The notes under the pieces: model-generated
The model's input: only the letters and a program-made list of their open reading frames with translations
Databases searched by the model: none
What the model was told of the DNA's origin: nothing
NCBI RefSeq assembly: GCF_000245335.1
Contig: NZ_JH600280.1
Coordinates: 124,001 to 188,000 of the forward strand
Reading direction: 5' to 3'
DNA from: Bacillus mojavensis RO-H-1 = KCTC 3706
GTDB taxonomy: Bacteria > Bacillota > Bacilli > Bacillales > Bacillaceae
Length of the DNA stretch: 64,000 bases
Program-made: the position numbers and the translations under genes
Shown: piece after piece, positions 38,973 to 47,224 of the stretch
How the letters are laid out: each line of letters opens with the position of its first letter
Numbering within the stretch: the stretch's first letter is position 1

Positions 38973-39353
38973 GTATCCATTCTCCTGTAATAAAAGAAAA
39001 GAAAACTGAAAAGGACGGTGTCTTCCTTCATTAACATAATTAAACATTATATTATTTTCCTTCTCCCTCTTTTAAGTAAATCGGCTAAGCTTTATATTTA
39101 TTTATAATTATTGTGGTAGCCTAAATGTAATTAAAACAAAAGAAAGAAGGTGATCCCATGCCCACTAACAGTAAACCCAATAGATTAATCGCTGAGAAGT
39201 CACCATATCTCCTTCAACATGCTCACAACCCCGTAGACTGGTACCCTTGGGGAGAAGAAGCCTTCGAAAAAGCAAAACGCGAAAACAAGCCGGTTCTGGT
39301 CAGCATCGGTTATTCGACTTGCCATTGGTGGCATGTCTCTTAGATTACCCATT
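38973..39353 (+). pseudogene. yyaL 5' fragment C with its upstream region
   Basis: This is the best-preserved extra copy. About 185 bases before the start codon resemble the region before the complete yyaL (48511 onward). The frame then runs 61 codons from [20 protein letters not shown] to STCHWWHVS and a stop. The second Cys of the CxxC motif is Trp. The flank after the motif is TCTCTTAGATTACCC. It has a ribosome site and could be translated, but the peptide is only the first part of the thioredoxin-like domain. Confidence 0.88.
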
Positions 39354-39472
39354 AAAACTCTGTATACTTTTACGAACTCATTATTAGAAATTATTGCAAA
39401 GTGTTAAAGGAATTGACTGTATATATATATTCCTTCCGAAAGTGGTGATTATTTAAATAAGGAGTGAATAAA

Positions 39473-39506
39473 GAAAAGCCTCCTTTTAAATAAAGAAGGC
39501 TTTTAA
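39473..39506. terminator. Terminator of the MFS gene
   Basis: AAAAGCCT pairs with AGGCTTTT with an inner CTTT/AAAG, with T-rich flanks on both strands. Confidence 0.75.
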
Positions 39507-39553
39507 GTTTAATCCTCTGGTTATAAAAATATCTAACGTTCTTTTATCCCCAG

Positions 39554-40804
39554 TTATATGTTTTGTGAGTTAGTAGAGCCTATATATCGATCTTTAGCTG
39601 CACTAAGACCAAATATAAAGAGTAAGACTGATGCACCGACTAATATTAAAAGAGGAATAGTCCAACTATTAGTGGCATCATGTATAAATCCAAAAAGGGT
39701 TGGACCAATTGCTGCAAGCAAGTACCCAACCGATTGTGCCATGCCAGATAATTCTGCAGCCTGCTGCGCATTCCTTGTACGTAAGCCGAAAAACATCATG
39801 GATAGGCTGAATGCGAAGCCTCCTCCTATACCTAAAGCAATGATCCAAAAAATAATTAAATTTGAACTACCGTATAGTAACCCAACCGTCCCGATGAAAA
39901 ATAAAATCGCTGTAATAGTCACTAACGAACGTTGACCGGACATGCGTCCTGCTATGACTGGGACAATAAAAGTAAAAGGAAGAAGAGCCAATAGCATAAC
40001 GGAAAGCATAAAGCCGGATTGACTTGAATTTAATCCCTGTTGCTTAAGGATTTCTGGCAGCCAAGCAACTAGGACATAAAAGAACATGGATTGCAGTCCC
40101 ATAAATAAGGTTACCTGCCACGCTAGTGCCGAACTCCACAAGTTTACATGACTGTCAGCCTTCTCTTTATGAACGGTATCTCTTCTCACGTTACTATGTT
40201 TCATCTGTAATAACCAAAAAAAGATAGATATAAAGCTTAAAACACCCCAAATTCCTAATGCACCCTTCCAGCCAAATCTCCATCCAAGTGCAATGGGAAC
40301 ACTTACACCGGAAGCTATTGCTCCAAATAAGTTCATAGAAATAGAATACACGCCAGTCATTAGACCTATACGTTTTGGAAATTCACGTTTAATTAGTCCA
40401 GGTAACAATACATTCCCAACGGATATAGCCAAACCAAGGATTGCAGTACCTATATATAAAGAAACAACTCCAGATAAGGAACGTATAGCAATACCAACTG
40501 TCAAAAAGACGATAGAGCCAAGAATAATTAGTTCTACCCCATATTTCTGCCCTAACTTGGGAACAATAGGTGAAAATAACGCAAAGCTTAATAACGGCAG
40601 TGTGGTAATCATTCCTGCCATTGTATTTGAGATATTTATATCATCCTTAATAAAACCAACCACTGGCCCTACTGAGGTCAAAGGGGCTCGTAAGTTAGCT
40701 GCTATAAATACAATACCAACAATCATTATCAAAACGGAATATTTTCCAACTGTTGATGTACGCCCCTTATTCTCCTTTTTAATTACTTGACCCATTGAAC
40801 TCAT
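39554..40804 (-). CDS. CynX/NimT-family MFS transporter (YycB paralogue)
   Basis: A 416-residue, 12-helix transporter. IVFIAANLRAPLTSVGPVVG in the first helix and LPLLSFALFSPIVPKLGQK match YycB (10647-11855) position for position, so the two are paralogues or xenologues of the cyanate/nitroimidazole-type permease family. The substrate is unknown. The ATG chosen (MSSMGQV) has AGGAGG 7 bases upstream. A cupin-type XRE regulator gene is just upstream on the same strand, separated by a strong hairpin. Confidence 0.88.
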   Translation of the reverse strand: MSSMGQVIKKENKGRTSTVGKYSVLIMIVGIVFIAANLRAPLTSVGPVVGFIKDDINISNTMAGMITTLPLLSFALFSPIVPKLGQKYGVELIILGSIVFLTVGIAIRSLSGVVSLYIGTAILGLAISVGNVLLPGLIKREFPKRIGLMTGVYSISMNLFGAIASGVSVPIALGWRFGWKGALGIWGVLSFISIFFWLLQMKHSNVRRDTVHKEKADSHVNLWSSALAWQVTLFMGLQSMFFYVLVAWLPEILKQQGLNSSQSGFMLSVMLLALLPFTFIVPVIAGRMSGQRSLVTITAILFFIGTVGLLYGSSNLIIFWIIALGIGGGFAFSLSMMFFGLRTRNAQQAAELSGMAQSVGYLLAAIGPTLFGFIHDATNSWTIPLLILVGASVLLFIFGLSAAKDRYIGSTNSQNI

Positions 40805-41003
40805 TCTGTTTCCTCCTAGAATTTGAAAAATCATGTAATGTAGTTTATTCATTATAAATTACTGTAAAGATGAATAATGAATAAAGAAAACATTTGCAGT
40901 TGAACAATCTTTATATATTATAATATATTTAATGCTCAATAATGTATAATATAGTATAACAACTGGATTTTGTCTATCCTCAAATAAAGAACTATTTTAA
41001 ATA

Positions 41004-41056
41004 AATACAAGGAATGCCCCAATCCACCTAATGGATCGGAGCATTCCTTGTATTTG
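41004..41056 (-). terminator. Long hairpin terminator after the XRE-cupin gene
   Basis: ATACAAGGAATGC pairs with GCATTCCTTGTAT, and inside it ATCCA pairs with TGGAT. A T-rich stretch follows on the minus strand. Confidence 0.82.
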
Positions 41057-41075
41057 GATAAGCAAAGAAAAAAAT

Positions 41076-41645
41076 TCAGATTGCGTATTTCAATATAATA
41101 TGAAGAACAACAACATCGTTAGTATGATTGGTGTACGAATGTGTACCATTTGTAGAAAAACTAATTGAATCATATTGATTTAGGCTATATGATTCATTGT
41201 TAACTTTAATTGTGATAGTTCCAGACATGACAGTTGCAAATTCTGTTGTGTTATGATGATGTTTTTCCGGATAATAGGAGCTATTTGGCTGTAAATAAGC
41301 ACGGTACATTTCCATATTATTATTTACATTTTGAAAAATTGGTTCGATTGCCCAATTAGATTCTTCTCCAACAATACGTAATCCTTCCCCAGCTCGAAAT
41401 AGATTTACATCACTTTCAGTTGAGAATAGAGCCATGAGTGGTATAGATAAACTTTTTGAAATTTTCCATAACACTCCTATTGTGGGGTTTGTTTCTCCTC
41501 GTTCTATATTTCCCAGCGTTAACTTGCTTACACCTGATAATTCTGATAGTTCTTCAAGATTTAAATTTTTTTCTTTACGAAGTTTTCTTAGTACTCCCCC
41601 AACTTGTAAAACAACTTGCTTTGGATTATCAGATTCTAAATGCAT
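41076..41645 (-). CDS. XRE-cupin transcriptional regulator
   Basis: This 189-residue protein has an N-terminal HTH_3 domain (residues about 15-70: LRKLRKEKNLNLEELSELSG, SKLTLGNIERGETNP) and a C-terminal cupin with YYPEKHHHNTTEFATVMSG, whose His cluster would bind a metal or small ligand. Such regulators often control a neighbouring exporter or catabolic gene. Here the divergent MFS gene at 42007 and the codirectional one at 39554 are candidates. GGGTGG precedes the internal ATG chosen. Confidence 0.87.
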   Translation of the reverse strand: MHLESDNPKQVVLQVGGVLRKLRKEKNLNLEELSELSGVSKLTLGNIERGETNPTIGVLWKISKSLSIPLMALFSTESDVNLFRAGEGLRIVGEESNWAIEPIFQNVNNNMEMYRAYLQPNSSYYPEKHHHNTTEFATVMSGTITIKVNNESYSLNQYDSISFSTNGTHSYTNHTNDVVVLHIILKYAI

Positions 41646-42006
41646 TTTAGCCACCCTTTGCAATATCATGAGAAAACATATATTAAAATAATCATTAATG
41701 TTTTAATTATTATAATGAATAAAATACTAATAAACAAACATTTGTATAATATATTATACAATAAAGCTGATTATATGTAGTAAAATATATTTCAATGGCT
41801 CAAAAGTTGCGTTGTGTGCATAAAATCCACGTTTCTTAATGTTATTTTTGATATCGTGCATAAACGATTAATTTTGATATATCTAGAACCCTTGGTATAT
41901 ATGGACACTCCTCTCTTGATGGTTCCTATCATGGTTATGTTAACTAAATTTGTATAGAGGATACTTAGAGAATATACATGAAATATAACATTATAGGGGG
42001 AATGTG

Positions 42007-43173
42007 ATGAAGATACAAGGAAGATTAAGTTTAAGTGTCGGATGGATTACCTTATTCTTAATGGGAACTGATTTATTTGTTGTATCTCCATTATTACCAT
42101 TCATTTCACAAGCATATAAAATTAGTTCAGCTACGGCTGGATGGATAGTAACGGTCTTTGCAATTACGTATGCTATTTCAGCTCCATTCTTTGGATGGCT
42201 CTCAGATAAGAAAGGCAGAAGATCTTTTATTACATGGGGGTTATTACTGTTTGCTGCTTCTAATATCCTAACGGCCTGTGCCCCATCCTTCTTGTGGTTG
42301 ATTGTTAGTCGTATTTTAGCTGGGTTCTCAGTAGCTTCCATTACCCCTTTAATTTACGCTATTATTGGAGATATCGCACCACCAAGCCGAAGGGGAACAT
42401 GGCTTTCAATCGTTGTTTCTGGTCACTTAACAGCCCTTTGGGCTGGAACACCACTCGGTACATTGTTGGAACATTTTCTCGGTTGGCGTTCTGTATTTAT
42501 TGTAATGGCCATACTAGGAGTTCTATTGATGTTTGTAAATTTTATAGCATGGAAGTCTGTTCCTAGTAATGAATTAACAACAAATTTACTAAAAGGAAAT
42601 CTAATAAGAATACTCGGTTCCGTAAGTGTTACTGCCATTTGGGCCATTTCAATGTACACCCTGTATGTTTATTTAGGTGCAGCTCTACACTTTAATAATG
42701 GATTTTCACCGGCAGAAATTGCATTATCTGTAACTTTTTACGGTATTGGTGCGGTTTTAGGAAGCCTTTCAAGTGGACAATTAACTGATAAGTTCGGGGA
42801 AAGAAAAATTTCTATAAATACATTGATTGTATTGGCCCTAATACTCCTTTGTCTAGGCGTATTTTTCTCATCCGGTGATTGGTTGTATTTCTTTATGTTT
42901 ATATGGGCTTTAGTTGGATATGCAGGGTTCACATCTTATCAAGCTCGATTAGCTGTTGAATATCCTTTAGAACGGGGAATTGTAATGGCATGGAATAATA
43001 CGGCTCTGTATATTGGTATTACCCTCGGGTCAATGCTTGGCGGTTACGTGATATCGAATTGGGGATATTCTACTCTTCCATATGCTTGTAGTATTGCTGC
43101 CGTTCTAAGTTTTATAATCAGCACCCAAAAAAGACAGGTGTTAAAGGAAAAATCAACTTTTATTAGTAGATAA
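42007..43173 (+). CDS. MFS drug-type efflux transporter
   Basis: A 388-residue, 12-helix exporter of the DHA1 group. Marker sequences are GTDLFVVSPLLPFISQAYKI, the loop GWLSDKKGRRSFITWG (motif A) and IVSRILAGFSVASITPLIYA. Substrate unknown; small drugs or metabolites are typical. The AGGGGG site favours the second start (ATG after GTG). It is divergent from the XRE-cupin regulator, with a 360-base AT-rich gap between them that should hold both promoters. A terminator follows. Confidence 0.88.
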   Translation: MKIQGRLSLSVGWITLFLMGTDLFVVSPLLPFISQAYKISSATAGWIVTVFAITYAISAPFFGWLSDKKGRRSFITWGLLLFAASNILTACAPSFLWLIVSRILAGFSVASITPLIYAIIGDIAPPSRRGTWLSIVVSGHLTALWAGTPLGTLLEHFLGWRSVFIVMAILGVLLMFVNFIAWKSVPSNELTTNLLKGNLIRILGSVSVTAIWAISMYTLYVYLGAALHFNNGFSPAEIALSVTFYGIGAVLGSLSSGQLTDKFGERKISINTLIVLALILLCLGVFFSSGDWLYFFMFIWALVGYAGFTSYQARLAVEYPLERGIVMAWNNTALYIGITLGSMLGGYVISNWGYSTLPYACSIAAVLSFIISTQKRQVLKEKSTFISR

Positions 43174-43199
43174 AAGATCTCCTTATGAGGTCTTTTTAA
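43172..43199 (+). terminator. Terminator of the MFS exporter
   Basis: AAAGATCTC pairs with GAGGTCTTT around CTTAT, followed by TTT. Confidence 0.75.
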
Positions 43200-43274
43200 T
43201 TTATTATCAAACACTGTTATTAAGTAGAAAGACCAAGATGTCCTACATAGGTTTGAAAGAGAGTCTACTTCACA

Positions 43275-43764
43275 TTGGTCTCTCGTAAAAACATGAGGTT
43301 GTGGCTATCTTCTAATGAAAGGAACGGACTGTTATATATACCTCTAATAGGAGCGTTGCCACACATTTCACTTACCATTACGATGGTTATCGGTGCTATT
43401 AGTTTAATAGTAGTTTCCTTATTTACATCCAAACCTGTTTCTTTATCGAACATCCCGATTGGAGTTTGGGGGGGCAATTGCCTTTATGGCTTTCTTTACA
43501 AGTGTTTTGGGTTACCTATGGTGGAATCAGGGGATTAAGGAGATTGGGGCAGGAAAAACATCTTTATTTTTCAACCTTGTTCCCGTTGTAACGATGATTA
43601 TTTCATTTGCCGTTGGAACACCGATAAAGGTATTTCAAGTTATTGGGGCTGTGTTGGTTATATTAGGGGTTTTAACTGCTTCGGGGGTAATACGTATTCC
43701 TAAGACAATACTAAAGAACAGTCAGCTATATAAAATAGGGATTATTTTTGAAAAAATGTGTTAA
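43275..43764 (+). pseudogene. EamA/DMT-type transporter remnant (C-terminal half, frameshifted)
   Basis: Two overlapping frames together read as the second half of an EamA-family permease: LTITMVIGAISLIVVSLFTS, then IPIGVWG, and after a shift AIAFMAFFTSVLGYLWWNQG, IKEIGAGKTSLFFNLVPVV. The shift falls in a run of seven G where six would keep the frame. The N-terminal half is missing. In B. subtilis 168 yyaM, an EamA protein, lies near yyaL, so this may be its remnant or that of a relative. Confidence 0.72.
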
Positions 43765-43784
43765 GTTAAATATACACTAATTAT

Positions 43785-44000
43785 AGGAAGAAGGTGATCC
43801 CATGCCAAACAAAAGTGAACCCAATAGATTAATCGCTGAGAAGTCTCCTTATTTACTTCAACATGCTCATAACCCTGTGGACTGGTTCCCTTGGGGAGAA
43901 GAAGCATTTGAAAAAGCGAAACGCGAAAACAAGCCTGTTCTCGTATCTATTGGGTATAGCTAACCTTGGCTAATCTAAAGAACATGCCATTGGTGGCATA
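43785..44000 (+). pseudogene. yyaL 5' fragment D (divergent copy)
   Basis: After GGAAGAAGGTGATCCC an ATG opens 53 codons, [20 protein letters not shown] to PVLVSIGYS and a stop. Several synonymous and non-synonymous differences from the complete gene (Tyr to Phe in DWFPWG, AAAGCGAAACGC spellings) suggest another donor species. Between the codons for Tyr-Ser and the TGCCATTGGTGGCAT motif there are about 21 extra bases (TAACCTTGGCTAATCTAAAG). These recur in repeat E. The stretch from 44001 to 44145 contains an ACAACAACT/AGTTGTTGT hairpin and no gene. Confidence 0.83.
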
Positions 44001-44142
44001 GGATCTTTTTTATATTAAATGTACACAACAACTTCACCCAAATACAAAAACGAATGGGAACTATATCCCAGTTGTTGTTGTTTTATTTACAGTCTAAACA
44101 AAGTAAAGAAAGTATTACTTGAATAACTTCTACTCTCCAAAC

Positions 44143-44190
44143 GATAGCTAACCTTGGCTATTCAAAAGAACATTGTCATTTATGCACATC
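44143..44190 (+). repeat. yyaL-site repeat E (second copy of the fragment D end)
   Basis: GATAGCTAACCTTGGCTA, then TTCAAAAGAACATTGTCATT and TATGCACATC, repeat the end of fragment D (43955-44000) with about ten differences. Only the motif region is present, without the rest of the yyaL 5' end. Together the two form direct repeats about 190 bases apart. Confidence 0.7.
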
Positions 44191-44205
44191 AGTAATTTAT
44201 CATAG

Positions 44206-45042
44206 CTAGCCTTCAATTAAACGTTTTAACTTAAGCTCAGTTTCAGTATCCTCAACTGGGGTATAGACGCTGCATCTTAAATCAGTATCCCCATGCACTT
44301 GTAATGAAGTAAGATTAAACAACATTTTACCTACCTTAGCATGACGAAACTCAATTAATACTTCAGGAGCAGAGCTTATCTCATTTTCATTCCAAATTTT
44401 ACGAAACTCAGGATATGCCTGTTCCATTTCTTGTATAAATTGCTCATACCAGTCATCAGCCACATACTGTCCATAATACGTTCTAAATATTGCGATATAT
44501 CCTCTAACAAAATGCTCCCAATTCACAGCTAAACTTTTAAATTCCTTTCTTGCGAATAGTAAGCGTATTATATTCCTTTCTGCCGGGTTGATTTGTTCAA
44601 AATCCAAAAATACATTAGCTGCTGCTTGATTCCACCCAACAATCTGACTTCTTCTATCTGATATAATCGTTGGGCAATAACGAAGTTCCTGCAACATTTT
44701 TACTAAAGCTGGACTGATTTCCTTCTCCTTCTCATTTATAAAGGGTTGTTTCACTCCTTCCTCTAACGCTAGAGCATACAAATATCTCCTTTCATCGTTA
44801 TTTAATTGTAATGCTCGAGAAATAGCATCTAATACCGAAGTAGATACTTTTATATCTCTGCCTTGTTCTAACCATGTATACCAAGTAAGACTTACACCGG
44901 CTAGTTGAGCCACTTCTTCTCTTCTTAGTCCTGGTGTTCTTCTGCGGGTTCCTACAGGTAAACCAACCATTTGGGGAGTAATTTTTGAACGTTGGTTCTT
45001 TAGAAATTCTGATAAAGCTTGAAGTCTTGTTTCAGGTTTCAT
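44206..45042 (-). CDS. XRE regulator with MmyB-like ligand-binding domain
   Basis: This 278-residue protein has an HTH_31 domain (GTRRRTPGLRREEVAQLAGV and SLTWYTWLEQGRDI, residues about 30-65), followed by a PAS-like MmyB domain. Its marks are PTIISDRRSQIVGWNQAAAN, ERNIIRLLFARKEF and FRHAKVGKMLFNL. Proteins of this kind bind fatty-acyl or similar ligands in the crystallised members and usually regulate an adjacent gene. Here that gene is the divergent FabF, a plausible lipid link. GGGAGATCTTA precedes ATG. Confidence 0.88.
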   Translation of the reverse strand: MKPETRLQALSEFLKNQRSKITPQMVGLPVGTRRRTPGLRREEVAQLAGVSLTWYTWLEQGRDIKVSTSVLDAISRALQLNNDERRYLYALALEEGVKQPFINEKEKEISPALVKMLQELRYCPTIISDRRSQIVGWNQAAANVFLDFEQINPAERNIIRLLFARKEFKSLAVNWEHFVRGYIAIFRTYYGQYVADDWYEQFIQEMEQAYPEFRKIWNENEISSAPEVLIEFRHAKVGKMLFNLTSLQVHGDTDLRCSVYTPVEDTETELKLKRLIEG

Positions 45043-45145
45043 TAAGATCTCCCTTTAAAATAGTATTAATTATACTAGGATAAACAACAACTTGTAATAG
45101 GATAACACAATAGCTAAAGTTAATAAAAACGAGGAGGGAATGATC

Positions 45146-46378
45146 ATGAAAAGAGTTGTCATTACTGGAATGGGAGTTATTTCTCCACTAGGAAATGATG
45201 TAAACAGCTTTTGGAATCAACTAGTTAAAGGACACTCGGGAATATCTCTCATTGATTCTTTTGATACTGCTGATTATAAAACAAAGATAGCTGGAATCGT
45301 TCGTGATTTCGATGCAGATGAAATATTGGGGAGAAAAGAAGCAAAACGATTAGATCGTTTTAGTCAGTTTGCCTTAGCAGCAGCCGAACAAGCATTAGAA
45401 CATTCACAATTACAGTTAGATCATGTTGATCTCGAACGTTTAGGGGTATATGTTGGTTCAGGAATCGGAGGCATACAATCACTTGTTGATAATGTGAATG
45501 TATTAAATAAACGAGGTCCCGCGAGAGTAAGCCCCAGCCTTGTACCAATGATGATTTCTAATGCAGCTGCGGCCCAAATAAGCATAAGATTAGGAGCACA
45601 AGGACCATCATTATCACCAGTCACAGCCTGTTCAATCGGGAACACCTCTATTGGTGAAGCTTTCAATGCTATCCGAAATGATGAAGCAGATATTATATTT
45701 GCCGGTGGAGCAGAAGCTGCAATCACACAGATATCTTTGGCTAGTTTTGGAAACGCCCATGCACTATCTACAAGAAACCAAGATCCAAGTCGAGCCAGCC
45801 GTCCATTCGATACAGATAGAGATGGCTTTGTTATGAGTGAAGGCGCAGGTATCTTAGTTTTAGAATCATTAGAAAACGCTATTCTTAGAGATGCGCCGAT
45901 ATTATGTGAAGTAGTGGGGTACGGAGCTAGTTCAGATGCTCATCATATGGTAGCATCACACCCAGAAGGTAAGGGTGCCTACTTAGCCATGAAAAAAGCA
46001 TTGAGAAATGCAAATATATCAACAGGTGAAATTGATGTTATTAGTGCTCATGCAACAAGTACACAAGTAGGTGATCGTTCAGAAGTTCTAGCTATTAAGA
46101 AATTATTTGGGGAACATTCACATGAAATTCCAACAACTGCAAACAAGTCAATGACTGGGCACATGCTTGGTGCTGCTGGCGGAGTAGAAGCAATTGCTTT
46201 AGTGGAAAGTTTGAGACGAGGAATTATTCCACCAACTATTAATGTAGAGAATCAAGATCCAGATTGCGACTTAGATGTTGTATCAGAAGCGAGACACCTT
46301 CCATTGAAATATGGGCTATCAAATTCTTTTGGTTTCGGAGGACATAATTCAGCAATTGTGTTAAAGCATTACGATTGA
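45146..46378 (+). CDS. Accessory beta-ketoacyl-ACP synthase II (FabF-like)
   Basis: A 410-residue KAS II enzyme for chain-elongating Claisen condensation in fatty-acid synthesis. The Cys-His-His triad is present: Cys in PVTACSIGNTSIGEA (near 162), His in ISAHATSTQVGD (near 300), His in NKSMTGHMLGAAGG (near 337). The context around the Cys (CSIGNTS rather than CATGTN) and HATST (instead of HGTST) are unusual. AT-rich codon use separates it from housekeeping FabF genes. GGAGGG is 8 bases from the second ATG, which I use. Divergent from the MmyB-type regulator. Confidence 0.9.
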   Translation: MKRVVITGMGVISPLGNDVNSFWNQLVKGHSGISLIDSFDTADYKTKIAGIVRDFDADEILGRKEAKRLDRFSQFALAAAEQALEHSQLQLDHVDLERLGVYVGSGIGGIQSLVDNVNVLNKRGPARVSPSLVPMMISNAAAAQISIRLGAQGPSLSPVTACSIGNTSIGEAFNAIRNDEADIIFAGGAEAAITQISLASFGNAHALSTRNQDPSRASRPFDTDRDGFVMSEGAGILVLESLENAILRDAPILCEVVGYGASSDAHHMVASHPEGKGAYLAMKKALRNANISTGEIDVISAHATSTQVGDRSEVLAIKKLFGEHSHEIPTTANKSMTGHMLGAAGGVEAIALVESLRRGIIPPTINVENQDPDCDLDVVSEARHLPLKYGLSNSFGFGGHNSAIVLKHYD

Positions 46379-46416
46379 AGACCCATCTTTATAGGTCAAA
46401 GGTTAAATAATGAATC

Positions 46417-46446
46417 TATCAAGGGTTTATAACCCTTGATTTTCAT
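46417..46446 (+). terminator. Terminator of the fabF-like gene
   Basis: ATCAAGGGTT pairs with AACCCTTGAT around TAT, followed by TTTC. Confidence 0.85.
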
Positions 46447-46514
46447 TATGAAATACCTCACAGACAAATGATGACGGGCCTCAGCTATCTGGTATATTAA
46501 ATAGAGGAAAGAGA

Positions 46515-46783
46515 ATACTTAAAAAAACGATATCATTGGGAGTTGTAGCACCTTTTGCCAGCGCTTTAACTACAAACAAACTAGAGAAATAATCAAAGTT
46601 TTGAAGTTAAAGGGACTGTTTTTTCTCAAATGAAAAATGACGCAGGTACAGGCTTAGAGGAAAATGGGTCCATTAGATGAAGTACATGATACAGTAACAG
46701 ACTATCTTGATAAGTATGTTTGGCATGCAGTTGCTAGTTCTTGTGGATATATTGCACAAGGTGTTGTATATGCAATTCTCTAA
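46515..46783 (+). pseudogene. Decayed secreted peptide gene (bacteriocin-like precursor)
   Basis: A GAGGAAAGAG site is followed by ATA instead of ATG, then LKKTISLGVVAPFASAL, a signal-peptide-like start. Two further pieces follow in shifted frames: VKGTVFSQMKNDAGTGLEEN, and then PLDEVHDTVTDYLDKYVWH with AVASSCGYIAQGVVYAIL and a stop. The C-terminal piece is hydrophobic and Gly/Ala-rich with one Cys, as in membrane-active peptides. It lies 18 bases before the small membrane protein gene, suggesting a toxin-immunity pair. The family is not recognised. Confidence 0.5.
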
Positions 46784-46800
46784 AGAAAGTGTTGATTAAT

Positions 46801-46980
46801 TTGAACAAAGAGTCATTTAAATTCATACTAATTTTATTTGCAGTTTTTGCTGTCATTCAGGTGACAAATGAAATTAACTTTACTAACTATTGGTTTATAG
46901 ACAGAGTTATTCAATTTATAATTTGTATTATTGTTTTTTTAGTTTTGACTTATATATTCCCAGTTAAAAAAAACAAGTGA
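46801..46980 (+). CDS. Small two-helix membrane protein (copy 2 of a duplicated gene)
   Basis: A 59-residue protein with helices at about 8-25 and 35-54 and the motif QVTNEINFTNYWF. It is alike over its whole length to the gene at 31129-31308, including the TTG start and the GAAAGTGTTGATT leader. The preceding decayed secreted-peptide gene suggests an immunity role. This is inferred from the arrangement only. Confidence 0.62.
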   Translation: MNKESFKFILILFAVFAVIQVTNEINFTNYWFIDRVIQFIICIIVFLVLTYIFPVKKNK

Positions 46981-47037
46981 ACTTAGGATAGAGCTCTATT
47001 TTTTATTTTGTAATACTTGTATTTAAAGTGAGATTAT

Positions 47038-47085
47038 AGGCTATTCAACTCGGCATTGGTGGCAGGTTTATTAAAATAACCAATA
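47038..47085 (+). repeat. yyaL-site repeat F
   Basis: GGCTATTCAACTCGGCATTGG with GGCAGGTT resembles the yyaL codons for [10 protein letters not shown], here degraded (GYSTRHWWQV). The flank TATTAAAATAACCAATAC matches those of fragments A and B. None of the earlier yyaL codons are present. Confidence 0.72.
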
Positions 47086-47162
47086 CATCATTCAGAGATT
47101 CAACTTATTTACTTTCACAAACCAATTCTATAAAATGGGTTTTTAGGGATATTATCTAAGCA

Positions 47163-47190
47163 AAAAAAGACAACGTATCGTTGTCTTTAC
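47163..47190 (-). terminator. Hairpin terminator
   Basis: AAAGACAACG pairs with CGTTGTCTTT around a 3-base loop, followed by seven T on the minus strand. It fits the end of the decayed gene to its right. Confidence 0.78.
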
Positions 47191-47224
47191 TCATTATAAT
47201 TATTTTTTTATAATATTATCTATA

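Noticed and set aside
39158-39343. A functional 61-residue thioredoxin-like protein
   Set aside because: It contains only the first strand-helix part of the DUF255 domain and lacks the second Cys; it is better explained as a displaced yyaL 5' end.
43955-44190. CRISPR-like or tandem repeat array
   Set aside because: Only two imperfect copies 190 bases apart, both explained by the yyaL junction; no regular spacers.
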